Shown: positions 22,597 through 33,599 of the stretch, piece by piece
How positions within the stretch are numbered: the stretch's first letter is position 1
Layout of the letters: each line of letters starts with the position of its first letter
Assembly (NCBI GenBank): GCA_021234155.1
Contig: JAJEKV010000025.1
Span: 13,359,463 to 13,423,462, forward strand
Origin: Isoetes taiwanensis
Lineage: Eukaryota > Streptophyta > Lycopodiopsida > Isoetales > Isoetaceae
Direction of reading: 5' to 3'
Length of the DNA stretch: 64,000 nucleotides
The notes under the pieces: model-generated
Databases searched by the model: none
Told to the model about the DNA's origin: nothing
Seen by the model: the letters and a program-made list of their open reading frames with translations, nothing else
Translations under genes and position numbers: made by a program

Positions 22597-22950
22597 GTAT
22601 ATAGATTCTGGTTTTTACCCATATTAGGATTTTTGGAACACATGTTAATAAAGAGCTGGTGCGGTTTGTTTGGTAACCAGAGTCAGGGCTAAGTTATTAT
22701 TGCTCCGCTGAGATGGGAAGATATGAAGGATTGTAGTCCCAAGAATTATATGATGCAACCATAAAATTGGGAAATGAGTATCTAGTCATATGGTTCCAAG
22801 CAGCGTGATCTCAGTAGAAGGCATTGTGTTGGTGGTTATTATTTATCAAGCCTTTCTCACTGGATAGTGCAGACCATTATCAAAAGCTGGACATTGGAGA
22901 AATTTGATTAATATGAAATATGCCATCATTCAGAAATTACTTGTCCGAAG
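22597..22950. other. Non-coding stretch
   Basis: Follows the TFIIIA-like fragment. No motif-bearing frame on either strand. Confidence 0.4.
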
Positions 22951-23269
22951 TCAAGTCGGAAGCAATGTCGCAAGCAATGTCGCACTTAGAGGCACTTAGA
23001 GTTGGTGATAATTTTGCTGTCGTTGCTCCGAAGGCACTTAGAGTTGGTGATAATTTTGCTGTCGTTGCTCTGAAAGGGAATGATGAGGGTTCTGAATTTT
23101 GGATTCTCAAGTCAAGTCGGAAGCAATGTCGGAAGCAATGTCGCACTTAGAGGCACTTAGAGTTGGTGATAATTTTGCTGTCGTTGCTCCGAAGGCACTT
23201 AGAGTTGGTGATAATTTTGCTGTCGTTGCTCCGAAAGGGAATGATGAGGGTTCTGAATTTTGGATTCTG
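22951..23269 (+). repeat. 161-bp tandem duplication with internal 42-bp repeats
   Basis: 22951-23111 and 23112-23269 are near-identical. Each contains two copies of a 42-bp subunit (GGCACTTAGAGTTGGTGATA...). The plus strand stays open through the first unit, reading VGDNFAVVAPK repeatedly and GNDEGSEFWIL, which looks like a duplicated exon end of some plant protein. I do not recognise the family. Confidence 0.7.
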
Positions 23270-23671
23270 CCTCCTCTGCCTCGAGCAAATGCAAAAGCTT
23301 GTCTTCTTGGATTAAAGCTGCCATTGACATGCAGCTTAAAACTGAATGAAAACTAACCTTGAGTTCTGAGGCTGGAAGGATTCGAAGAACCGAGGACTTT
23401 GCTTTTGGTTTTAATTCCGAGGCTTTTGGATTCGCAGACCTTAGTCCTCTGCTTTTGGTTTTAATTTCGAGCCTCCATGTCCTTTGCTACAGATGCTACT
23501 GAACACAAAGGCTATGAGTCTTTTTAGTAAGTTAGGAATTGCGAAACCAAACATCTAACATTCTTTGAAAATAAATCTGCTCACCAAGATTTTAGGAGGG
23601 CGGATCCAAACAGCCAGAAGCACAACCGACAAAATCATTATGAAGGAAGGAAGAAAATGTAGGAACTTTGA
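23270..23671. other. Non-coding stretch after the tandem duplication
   Basis: A GAGGCTTTTGGATTCG-like motif recurs loosely near 23360-23470. No gene recognised. On the minus strand a short ATG frame (23638 downward) ends at a possible donor CTTG|GTGAGC. Confidence 0.35.
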
Positions 23672-23770
23672 GAGCGTGAAATGGATTTATATAGGCATAA
23701 TTAGAAATAAGTTAGCGTGAATAATTGATTGCTTGAATTAACACGCTCGGGCGCGTCGGTCTTCCTTGAG
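23672..23770 (-). promoter_or_regulatory. Promoter-like module, copy 1
   Basis: Direct duplicate of 24812-24900. On the minus strand CCTATATAAATCC is a good TATA box, followed by TTCACGCTCTC. An ATG lies about 60 bp downstream at 23638. The copy ends in a degenerate element-I palindrome (CACGCTCGGGCGCG). Confidence 0.45.
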
Positions 23771-24190
23771 ACATGACATGTATATGGTATATATGAAGAA
23801 TATTGCATTTTATGCAATAAATTCTCATGACATTTTATTCCATTTATTGCATTGAAAAAATAGAATTTAGAAATTTTATATAGGCTAAATTAAAAATGAT
23901 TTTAAAGGCAAAATTATCAAGGCTAAAAAAATGACTTGTAAGGTTGGGGAATTGTTTTTAGGTCGTATAGGAAAATTTCCTATTGTTCTTGTGATGAATC
24001 AGAGATTTCTCATGTGGTTGATTTATAGTGTTCGAGACTTTGTTGAGACAAATCTGAGACAAAATTTTAGAGAAACTTGACTTGGAGACAAAATAATTGA
24101 GAAAAGCAGTTTGATTTAATTCAAAAAATTTTATGTCTGAGAAAAACTATTTGAAGAAAACTGTTTGAAGAAAAAGTTTATGAAGAAAAC
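23771..24190. other. AT-rich non-coding stretch
   Basis: Very AT-rich. GAAAACTGTTTGA-type motifs repeat near 24120-24200. No gene seen. Confidence 0.4.
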
Positions 24191-24480
24191 TGTTTGATTT
24201 CATTAAAAACAGTTATATGTACAGATGCCCGGAAGGCTTGTGGGGCAATTTGCCAGAAGGCTTTTCACAATATTACAGAAAAAAAATGCCCGGGGCGTGT
24301 CCAAAACTCAGAAGAAACCAAACAAAAAATGGGCCGCCGGGATGCGCATCACTCTTCTTCCACTTTTTGCAACAAAGAAGAAAGAAAGGTGTTAGAAAAG
24401 AAAGAAAGGTGCAAAAAAAAAAAAAAAACAAACATGCAAACCGGTTCATCTCTCAACCACTCCAAAAAATTGGTCCGAAT

Positions 24481-24550
24481 TCCTCCTCCTCCCCCCTCCT
24501 CCTCCTCCTCCTCCTCCTCCTCCTCCTCCTCCTCCTCCTCCTCCTCCTCA
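24481..24550. repeat. (TCC)n microsatellite
   Basis: About 70 bp of CTCCTC repeats. It creates spurious poly-Leu, poly-Ser and poly-Arg frames. A second short CTC-rich tract lies at 24620-24660. Confidence 0.95.
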
Positions 24551-24559
24551 TAGATTTTA

Positions 24560-24780
24560 TTCTCGTTTTGAGGTCAAGCCAACCCCGAAGAAGAGCGGTC
24601 ATGTGCTCTTGAGAATCCAACTCCTCCTCCTCCTCCTCCAACTCCTCCTCTCCCTCCTCTTCATCAGAGGAGAATTGGGAAAGAAAATCAATTGGGGATT
24701 GAGGGGTTCTTCAACCCGACGTCTCTTTGAGGAGACCTCGGGTTCTTCATGAAGGTCGAGCGCTGAGGCTGAACGCTTCA
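24560..24780 (-). CDS. First exon of an unidentified acidic protein (low confidence)
   Basis: The minus-strand ATG at 24780 opens MKRSASALDLHEEPEVSSKRRRVEEPLN, with a nuclear-signal-like SKRRR. A frame change near 24690 leads into SSDEEEGEEELEEEEEEELDSQEH. It sits about 60 bp after the TATA box of the promoter-like module at 24812-24900. No family recognised, and the downstream exons were not found. Could be the head of an element-encoded gene that has decayed. Confidence 0.35.
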
Positions 24781-24811
24781 TGGCGGGCAGAAAAAAAAAT
24801 TTGGACAGAAT

Positions 24812-24900
24812 GGAGGTCTTGAGAGCGTGAACCGGATTTATATAGGGTTAATTAGAAATTAGCGTGAATAATTGATTGCCTCAAATAACACGCCAGGCGT
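24812..24900 (-). promoter_or_regulatory. Promoter-like module, copy 2
   Basis: Direct duplicate of 23672-23770, sharing GAGAGCGTGAA, GGATTTATATAGG and TAGCGTGAATAATTGATTGC. The minus-strand TATA box CCCTATATAAATCC precedes the ATG at 24780. An element-I type palindrome (CACGCCAGGCGTAT) adjoins it at about 24891. Confidence 0.5.
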
Positions 24901-25244
24901 ATGAAATTACCGCCAGCTATATCATCTAGGGTATATTATTATGGATAATAAATTCTCACGTCTACCTTATCAGTTATATGTCTTTTCGTAATCATATATC
25001 CAAATTTTCGATAATTAAAATTTAGATATATTTATATAAATGTCATTTCATTGTTGTTGCCACGAAAATTCTTGTTTTAAATGATTTCGTTTACACCCAT
25101 TGTTATTATTATATTAAACCTATTTCCAAGGAATTTCTTGCTTTTAAAAAAATTTGATTTACCTCTACATATTCCATAAATGTACATAATTTTTTTATCT
25201 TATGGTGTAATAATTTTTTCCTACTCATTGACTAAAAAGGGTGC
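24901..25244. other. AT-rich non-coding stretch
   Basis: No gene seen. Probably an intron of the plus-strand gene whose next coding piece begins near 25248. Confidence 0.35.
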
Positions 25245-25247
25245 AAT

Positions 25248-25409
25248 TTGCCTAGGTCAATGGTGCTTCTCCAACTCAAGATGGTGTGCAACATATTGAA
25301 AAGAGCAATATCAATGAAAAACCAACTCCTAGAAAGAATGTTGAAGAAAAACAATTAGTCCTCTATAGTAGGGTGCAATGGAGGAACAAGAAGGTGAGAA
25401 TCATGCACA
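25248..25409 (+). pseudogene. DUF8039/DUF7869 gene, coding piece before element II
   Basis: Plus-strand coding sequence (NGASPTQDGVQHIEKS...LYSRVQWRNKKVRIMHK) runs to the edge of element II. Removing element II and one AG joins it in frame to CNKEIVGQG at 34378, the start of the DUF8039-like domain. This is how the element II boundary was confirmed. The upstream exon border was not determined. Confidence 0.6.
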
Positions 25410-25411
25410 AG

Positions 25412-25442
25412 TAACAAAGTTTAAAATGAAACGCACTTATTT
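25412..25442 (+). repeat. Element II left TIR
   Basis: 31 bp, one mismatch to the complement of 34345-34375. A further AAACGCACTT lies just inside, near 25448. Confidence 0.82.
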
Positions 25443-26046
25443 GCTGGAAACGCACTTCAAAAGGAATCTTTGAAAGATTCCCTAAAATTCCCTTAAAAAA
25501 ATCCATTTTTAAGATTTTTTTGTGACAGGTGTGACAATTTAAGTAATTTAGGTACCATTTTTGAGGGGTTGATTGAACATAACTTTCGTGCGAAAATTTT
25601 AAATAGCAATTTTCATCCTCCTAAACTAGAACAAAAAATAGTTACTTTTATAAAGTGTAGCAAAAAAGGGGCAATAAAAAAAATAGCAAGGGTAGTAGAG
25701 TGACAAAGAAGTGATATATTCAAGGTTGTGAAAATTGTACAAAATTATGAACAAAATTGTCAAAAATATAGGACATTTTTGATGAGACAATCATCACCGT
25801 GCACTTTTACGTTCTTTACATGTTCGAGTCATCGGACAAACTTACATTTTGCAGCAAGATCGGGATGCATCTCATCCTCTCGACTCATTTATTCCCCGAT
25901 CTTTCGAGCCTTCATCCTCGGCTTCACTCTCAACCTTTGGATGAACTTCGAGCGATCTTCTTCCTCACTTGTCTACAAGTGAGTCTTCATCATCATCTTT
26001 TTGGCCACCTTTTTGGCTTGTTTGTCTAATCCACATGCCGACCTTA
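25443..26046. other. Element II left flank, no gene recognised
   Basis: Subterminal sequence containing the palindromic GGAATCTTTGAAAGATTCC at about 25463. No motif-bearing frame. Confidence 0.4.
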
Positions 26047-28953
26047 TTAAAGTTTGAGTGACCATACGTAACTTATTAGCGTGATCGGTCGAACAAAGTC
26101 ATATGCAAGAACCTTTACTTCGGTTAGATCTATGACATCGGTGCTTGCTTTGGACTTAGCTCTCTTTCCCACTCTGTTTTTTACCATCTCCAAAGTATAA
26201 CTCCCCATCGAAAGCATTGGCGCGATCGTTCTCATCCGGTGCACTTTTAATTGAGTGGGAATTCCATCCTCTCTTGTTACCTCCAAGTACTTTAGCTAGC
26301 GAGAATGGCCTCCCGATTCATCATTATCGGTGGGACAGCTATGAGCATTCCTTTTCGAATCTCGAGATCGAACCGGATACTTTCGAGCAACTTGTTGTCT
26401 TTGTGCGTCTAGGGCGGTGTACATGACTCTGTCATCTTCATCCGAGCTAGCCAATATCTCTACATGTTCATCTTGATTCTCAACTTGCAGGGGAGGGTTT
26501 GCCTAGATGGCAGTTGAATGTGGCGGTCTTCGACCTTGTAATGAAGCTTGCAACATGTCACGTTCTCGAGAAAAAATTGAGGCCACCATAAAGCATCCGC
26601 CTCCCCAAAGTGGTTAGAGCAGGATGAATACTTGTCTCAATACAATCCAATGATTTATTTGAGTCAAATGCTCTTCCCTCCTTTTTACTCTTTGTGATTT
26701 CTTTCAAGCTTTTTAGAGGCATTTTCTGCAGAGAGCATGGAACTAGTGTTGGGGATGTTGCGAATGAATTGAATACACACTGGCCGCCTTTGCAAGGATG
26801 TGGCATATTTCTTTCCTTGTAAGATGGCCTTGCCATCTACAAGTGAAATTTTGATCCGATCTTTGAAATGTAATGTTTCTCAAGGGCTCAATAGCACGCG
26901 GTGACCTAGTTGATCTCTCTCGAAAAATCCATTCCTTGAAATCATAAGTTTCTTCCAATAACTTCGATGTCCGGACGAGGATTGTAGGAATCTTGGATGA
27001 CCTCAATCATGGTTTGTGGGCTTAGAGCTTTTTTTCGAGCAAGGCGTAGAGAACCCATCAACATCATCGATCAATTTGGTCGTGTGTATGACCAACAAGC
27101 AGGGAAACCAATCTTCACCTTCTTGAAGATTTGTTTCTCTACTAGCATAGCACAATAAGCAAACAACGCCGATTCTTATTTTCCCTTGTCGTGTTATCTA
27201 GTCAAGATCTGAGTAACCCGGTATATGTTCTAGATTGGAAAGAAGCTTATTCAATATTGTGATAGTGAGATTTGGATCAGCATGATTGTTTGGATAATTC
27301 AAAAATGCCTTGCAAGATAGTTTTCCATTAAATACCATAGCACCAACAACATGCAGATGTATGAAATCTTCTTCAAGAAGATCCTTAGGCACATTGACAA
27401 AATGTGGTAGGGTGGTCTTCTTACGGTCCATTCCATCAATAACAACCGATATGTAGTTGAGTGGTTGTTCGAAGTGCTTTCTTCCTATGTTTTGTCAATT
27501 TTCTCCTTTCCAAAGATTGTTGTTCTCTGTGCTTGTTCAGTTTCTCCTTCAATGCATCTGAAAGGAAAATATGTTTAGGAAAGAACCTACTTTTAAGTAG
27601 AACTAGGCAAGAACACATCCTGGAAGCTTACTTTTAGTGTGAAGTGTCCTTGCATTTTGTCTCCGAGCTTTTAATTGAGCATGTAGCACAAACAGACATC
27701 CTATGCTTTCTAGGAATGGACCACGAGAAAACTCTTTTTTCGAAGCATGATAAAGTAAAGAGTAGCGAACAAAGCGTTCTCCAGCCTCAACACACATCTC
27801 CTTATAATTATCGTAGACTTCTTGTTTCGTGAAATTGTCACTCAAGTGGTACATAGGGCTATTAGGGAGTTTCTCACAAGACTCCTTAAAGAAACCTTCC
27901 ATCCAGGAAACACATTGAAGGGCATGAATTCTGGATATGCCTCCTGAATGGCAGTAGTCATTGATGCCTGGATTCTTGTCAAGCCTTTTCTTCAGGCGGT
28001 CAAGTCGTCTGCTGCCTAAAGCATGAATCAATTTGAAGGCCGTTTGACAGACGGTGTGGCCACCAGCTATGTAAGTAAACTTCTCACCATCATCTGGCCT
28101 AATATTGAAGGCTAAGTAGCCCCTTTGGTCTAGCAGAGTCATTGAACTGTAACTATCACGAATCAACCTCAATTCCTTTAGTCCAATCTTAAGCAAACAA
28201 CGTTGAGAAGAACGATTGCTTTGTATGTGTTGCCTTAAAGTGAGCCTTGTCCATGAGTTTCTTTCTTCTAACGGTTGTACATGCTTTCTTGTGTAAGTTA
28301 CGTTTAAGATTCTTACTTGCAGGGGCTTTGAATTCAAACAAGGAGTCTTGTGGCTTTGGTAGGTCCTCGTCTGAGAGATCAACATGAGGTGTTTCTTCGT
28401 CTGAGAGATCAACTTGAGGTGTACTTGTAGATGCTGATAGGTTTGGTGTGTGCAAGTCCTAGGGGGGGTGCTTTCCCTCTCTCTAGGAAAAAAAAATGTC
28501 GAGGTTGGTGGCGTAGTTGACCAGCTCTGAAGTGTCGTAGAACAGGGGGGAGTTGCGTGTCATTGGCTGCTCCCACTTGTTGTAGTACCATTTAGCGAAA
28601 TTGATGGAGTTGGCGTGATTTGCCCTCAGGGGGATTTAGCCTACGGTGGACTAAGGGCGACGTACTAAAATGAAGTGGAGAAGGTAGTCCGACCTCTCTA
28701 GCCCGAGGTGGGGTAAAACGCATTGGTGGGGGGGGGCGGCGTTCGAGGCGAGGAGGTGTGATGGAGTAAATTGAGCAGTGGTGGAAGCCGAGGTGGGCGT
28801 CTTTGGAGTAAACTCAACAGAGCTGGGGGTTTGAATATCGAGGCGGAATTTCGAGGCTACTTTCGGGTGTCGATTGAGGGGTGTGAATGTCATTGCGGGG
28901 AGGAAGCCCGCGAGGCGGGACTGGAGGCTCTGCGGTTCTTTTTCTCGAGCCAT
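26047..28953 (-). pseudogene. Element II DUF7869-type protein (putative transposase)
   Basis: The ATG at 28953 opens MAREKEPQSLQSRL. The gene then runs through several frames: a DLSDEE acidic repeat (28455-28360), the conserved DUF7869-type N-domain (GHTVCQTAFKLIHALG, HLSDNFTKQEVYDNY; 28412-27603), the centre (TTLPHFVNVPKDLLEEDFIHLHVVGAMV and NNHADPNLTITILNKLL; 27431-27198), then LDNTTRENKNR and LVGHTHDQID near 27190-27060. The last two, with a D in the middle block, look like an RNase H-fold acidic triad (inference). Many frameshifts and stops, for example in GHTH and after 27198. A tail frame (26286-26047) includes KASTDVIDLTEVK. The protein family is abundant in plant and oomycete genomes. 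Confidence 0.68.
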
Positions 28954-29315
28954 ACTCGAAAGGTAGCGTCACCTTTGTATAAATTTATCTGACGAGAAGA
29001 GCGAGATGGTAAAAGTTTTTACGGGGATGGTATAAATTTATACGAGAGAAGGCAAACTTGTAGAATCAGATATATACAGAGATGGTATAAATTTATACGG
29101 AGGAGGAAGACACGGTATAAATTTATACGAAAACTCACAGACACTTGTATTGGAATCTTTATGGAGAAACGCTATACGAAACGGCACTTAGCAGGGGTAC
29201 TTAAGCCCGGCGCCCGGCCACTATTTTCCATATACATTTCGGTCGGCTTCGCGGTCGCCTTATATACCCCCTCTTATTTGCTCTCCGGAACCTCTATACG
29301 CTAGTCCATACGGTC
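28954..29315. promoter_or_regulatory. Divergent promoter region of element II with palindromes
   Basis: Between the DUF7869 start (28953, minus) and the ParB-methyltransferase start (29316, plus). TTATATACCCC at about 29260 is a TATA box about 55 bp upstream of the plus-strand ATG. TATAAATTTATA palindromes at about 28978, 29030, 29089 and 29115 sit nearer the minus-strand gene. Confidence 0.55.
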
Positions 29316-29705
29316 ATGGCCACGTAAGTCTACTTTCCGTACTGTTTTAGTTTCTCTTTGGTTTTAATCTGTTAGAGTGTAAGCCCTTACGGTATAAATT
29401 TATACGCTTCGTGCTTTCGGCCATTATATAAATTTATAAGCCCGTCTTTCGGCGGTGCTTTCGGGCGGTATAAATTTATACATTTCGAGCGCAGGCGTAT
29501 AAATTTATCACGGCTCGACCAGCGGTATAAATTATACCGCTTCAACTACGGGTATAAATTTAAATTTATCGAGCACCGGCGGTACCGCTTCGATGCTCGA
29601 GCCGTATAAAACCTCGCCCGTCTTCAGCGTATAAATTTATACCGCTCCAGAGCACTTGCGGTATAAATTTATACCGCTCGTGCTCGAGCCGTATAAATTT
29701 ATACC
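28975..29705. repeat. Element II palindromes GGTATAAATTTATACC, cluster 1
   Basis: About 13 copies from the intergenic region into intron 1. The clearest are at about 29391, 29628, 29660 and 29689. Several are truncated to TATAAATTTATC-TGAC or lengthened. None falls in a coding exon. Confidence 0.9.
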
Positions 29706-31389
29706 GTTCGAGAACCTTTTTAAATCCTTGACGTCTAGTGCTCAACGAATGGTCCCGAACCTTAATATTTTGCTAATATTGTTGTGTTTTTAGCTTAAAT
29801 GACACAAATGAAGTGTTAATTTAGTGTGGATTTTATGCCCTTTCATCCTCTTTTTCTACTGTTTTTTGTGTTTCAAAAATTGAAAAATGTTGAGTTTCTT
29901 GTATAAAAATGGTTTTTTTTGCATTAAATGGGCCCTAAGATCAAGTTTGTACTTTCGGAGGGTCATCATCAAAGGCTGCACCACCGAGCCCACAGACTTA
30001 TGAACTAAAGGATCGGACTTGGTGCGTCCGCGGGCGCAAGAGAGAGCAAACCCATGAAGCCGCGTACCTTTACTTGTGCAAACAATCAGGGAAGGGCAAG
30101 TTCAAATCTGATGATTATTACCCTGCTGGCGAAATTATAAGCCTTGTTGCTACAGAGAACGATGATGAAGTTTTAATGCAGTGCAACCATGACAAGGGCC
30201 CCGTCTACTATGTTCTGAATACCAGAATGCTTAGAATAAGCATGTGCAAGCCTAAAGACGTGCACGATTACATTGCGGACAATTACAAGAACGGCTTTGT
30301 AAGTTATTCTTAGTTGCTTTCCGTATAAATTTATACCGTCATTCTCTTAACTTAACCCTGCATTACAGGACGTAGTAGAAATTTTGATGTCAGTAGTGCT
30401 GTGCGACGAAAAAGTGTTGGTCAAGGGTCTATGGTACCCCCGTAATATCGAAGAGGAAGTAGTAGAGGAAGAGGAAGAGGAAGAGGAAGAGGAGGAACCA
30501 GTCACCACAAAGGGAAAGGGTAGGAAGTTTTCATTGGTAGTAGATACACAGCCTCCTACCAAGAAAAAGCCTAGAATCACAAAGACCTTGACTATAAACG
30601 AGTCAGCAGAAGCACTTCAGAAGGTTCCTGGAGCAGATATCGTTGTGAAGCCTGCAGACAAGTCGAGTGCTATTCTAAAGCGGGTTAATGAAACCAAACT
30701 GCTCAAGCAGACCATTTCTTTGACACTAAGCACTATTAAGAGGCCACCAAAAAATGAAGATGGGGTCAGAGTGCTTCAGGTCCGAAAGTTGTACGCGGCA
30801 CATGTGGCTATCCTTAAGCAAAGAATGAGAAGGAATCCTCATGCCCATGTGTCGCCACTAGTTGTGATGGTGGACAGAAGTTAGTGCAACCAATTAAAAG
30901 ACTACAAGAAGGCAGATTTTGAAGATTACACCTATTATGTTCTTGGAGGCACACATAGTTATAAAGCAAGAAAAGAACTTTCAAAAGAAGACAGCCGTAA
31001 TGAAGTCTGGAAGAGCGTGGAAGCACATATCTATGTGGGGGTGACAGACGAAGAGGCAAAAGTCATTGCCGTGAGTCACAATCTCGACAATGACTTCAGA
31101 CTAAAGATGAGCCTAATAGACAAGATTCGCTTCATGCACCGAGAGTACGTGGATTTCAAACAAGTGCATGGAGAGGACTTCAAAAAACAAAAGAACAAGC
31201 TTCAAGAGCTTCGAGAAGCCTGTGTGACAGAGTGCTGCCTCAGTTATGATTCGGATAAGAAACCCATTATGGCTGTCAAACAATATGATAACTACTTTCA
31301 GCTAGCTTTCAGAGATGGTCAAGTAAGTAAAAGCTTCAATTCAATCTTTTGTAGTATGTTTAGCATAGTTAGAAGCTTGTAATAGCCTA

Positions 31390-31605
31390 ATGACGGTATA
31401 AATTTATACCGTGCCCGGACACGGTATAAATTTATACCGTGCCGCCATGTTTAAATTTATCTCGTGCACGGCATGATTATAATTTATACCGTGCACAGTG
31501 TGGACGCTGACCAGGCACGGTATAAATTCATAACCGCGGCCAGGCACGGTATAAATTTAAACCGCGGCCAGGCACGGTATAAATTTATACCGCGGCCAGG
31601 CACCG
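31390..31605. repeat. Element II palindromes, cluster 2 (about 27-bp spacing)
   Basis: Eight units, in order at about 31394, 31420, 31447, 31475, 31519, 31547 and 31575 with intervening degenerate ones, in intron 3. Linkers read GTGCCCGGAC or CGGCCAGGCAC. GGTATAAATTTATACC is perfect in three. Confidence 0.88.
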
Positions 31606-32501
31606 TGCCCATCCTCTTACGCCATTTAACACTAAACTTCGTTTGACCATTTACAGGTGTGGGATCTTCAAGAGAGAATTTTTTGTATGTTTGAAGATGG
31701 GGAGCTCAAAGAACAAGCTAGGGACGCAGGAAAGAAACCAAAGAAAGGTGGTGAATCAAAACAAAAAAAATATGAGCATTGTACCACTCGGGGCCAGATT
31801 CTGTGGTCTTAAAAGCAAAGAAATATTTGTTCGCCTCTTGGAAAAAGTAGTTGCCAAAGAATTCACATTAGACGAGATGGCCAAGGAAGCTAAAACGTAA
31901 GCCTCACTTGCTATGCCATGTTTTTTTTTTTCTACCTTTTTTGTCTTACAATACTTTTCCTCTCGCAAATGGAAAGACATTGTCACTTGCCAGGCCGAGT
32001 TAATGAAGCAGCTCAACCTAGAAGACTGGGAGGAGTGCAAACTTTTGTACCAAAGTTGCACCACGCATGCAAGATCATCGAGAGCACGCAGATTAACCGA
32101 TGGTCGGGTAAGTTTTGCAAACAATATGTTATGTGTTTGTGCCTTTGTCTTACATTACTCTTACAGAACAAGAAGAAGGGGCTACCAACTGGATTTTTAA
32201 ACCTGGTCCGTAGGGCCAAAGAAGAGAGGCAAAGGCTTAAGGCAATTGAACAGGGTAGAGAGGTCGCCACTTCCAGTTTTGACTGTACATATGAGAGATT
32301 TACCACATTTGGTCAGGACGTCCAGTATAGGGTTGTTGAGGGTGATTGTACAAGGCTGGGGACTCTTTTAGACAAGCAACATTTTACATTATGCATTGCA
32401 GATATTCCTTATGGATTTAAAATAAAGGATAGCGCTTTTGATGAGGAGGCTTTCACTCACGTGCAAGTCCGGTCTTTCCTGGATGGCCTAAAAGAAGTCA
32501 C

Positions 32502-32825
32502 GGGGTGAAAGCATGCTACGGTGTACCACTTTTGGAACCCTCAAAAGTACCTACACTGGGTACTTTTAAATCTGGTACTTTCATAGTTTTCTTTCCATTA
32601 AAATCAATTAAATTTTTTTGAATTGAAGGTCAATAACATGTCAACCTACAGTATTAAAGGATAACAATACCATTTGAGACTAAAATGAATGAACTAACTC
32701 GCAAACTTATTGTTTATTGAGATATTTGTGCGAGTTCCCAGTACCCAGTACTGGGTACTTTTCTGGGTAGTTTTCGACTCCCTAAAAGGTAATTTATATG
32801 GTACACCCTAGCATGCTTTCACCCC
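32502..32825. mobile_element. MITE inside the methyltransferase exon
   Basis: 324 bp bounded by inverted GGGGTGAAAGCATGCTA (right end reads TAGCATGCTTTCACCCC), about 30 bp of near-perfect TIR with TGGTACACCC. AC flanks both sides. Removing the element and one AC restores the methyltransferase frame (...GLKEVT then TFENWRVI). It carries no coding sequence, and its interior repeats GGGTACTTTT-type motifs. Confidence 0.82.
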
Positions 32826-32974
32826 ACGACATTTGAAAACTGGAGGGTCATCATTTTTCATTCCGACCTTCAGACGATGTCGGTGCTTAAACCTATGGGC
32901 GCGGTCTGTAACGCCGGCTTCGAAAACTGCGTTTGGTAAGCTTCACAATTAACGCTTTTTGTTTTGCGGTAACT

Positions 32975-33145
32975 CCACTGTATAAATTTATACCACATCT
33001 GTCTTAAGGTTTAAATTTTAAAGGCTGGAACAACCGTGCTATAAATTTATCTGACAAGGCAATGTATGCGTATAAATTTATACGACTACCGCCGTGGTAT
33101 AAATTTATCTGACAAAGGGAACCGTCATTATAAGTTTATACCGCC
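32975..33145. repeat. Element II palindromes, cluster 3
   Basis: Five units at about 32980, 33030, 33070, 33095 and 33130 in the intron after the motif IV exon. Two end in TTTATCTGACA rather than completing the palindrome. A last isolated copy lies at about 33890, after the gene. Confidence 0.85.
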
Positions 33146-33599
33146 ACACACTAAAGGCTAACTTATTTTCCTTGTTTTCTTTTTACTAATTTCTAATTCT
33201 TTGTTTTGCTTGGCGGGCTTAAAACAAGCGTCAAGGGTCATGGTGGTGGTCCGCGCTAGTGAGTTTTGTTTTCGAGCATTTTCATATAGGTTTTTACGGT
33301 AGCGGACACCAAAAAACCATGGTTCATTTTAACACTTGAGAATGAGAAGACTCCTCCCGCAATGCATTTCGGTTCGGTACCGTTCTCGAGAAATTAAGAG
33401 ACCCGCCGTGGTGTCCCATTATCGGGAAACCCACAGCGGCTTATTAATAATTTGATACTGATGGTTTTTCGCCCGAGACTGGATCTTAGATGCCTTTTCC
33501 GGATCGGGCACCACGCCAGTTCGCTTTTTTGCGGGGGCGCAATGTCGTCTCGATCGACATAGACCCGAGATAAAGTAAGTTTCATCGGGGACCGGGATA

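Larger units (their letters stand above)
29316..33572 (+). pseudogene. Element II ParB-like domain plus DNA methyltransferase gene
   Basis: Exon 1 is ATGGCCAC|GTAAGT (29316-29323). Exon 2 ends 30298 (VHDYIADNYKNGF). Exon 3 (30369-31322) has a Glu-rich run, a basic stretch, an in-frame TAG near 30882, then YYVLGGTHSYKARKEL (ParB-type GGxH) and a long helical region. Exon 4 (31657-31896) and the exon ending at 32108 each contain a frameshift. The exon from 32167 carries YRVVEGDCTRLGTLL and IADIPYGF, a DPPY-like motif IV. It is interrupted by a MITE and resumes with WRVIIFHSDLQ. The last exon carries ILDAFSGSGTTPVRFF, AdoMet motif I, at about 33484-33531. Motif IV before motif I fits amino (N6-adenine/N4-cytosine) methyltransferases. 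The copy is dead but well preserved. Confidence 0.78.

Noticed and set aside
24194-24640. Open frames rich in Leu, Ser or Arg
   Set aside because: They are translations of the (TCC)n microsatellite in different frames.
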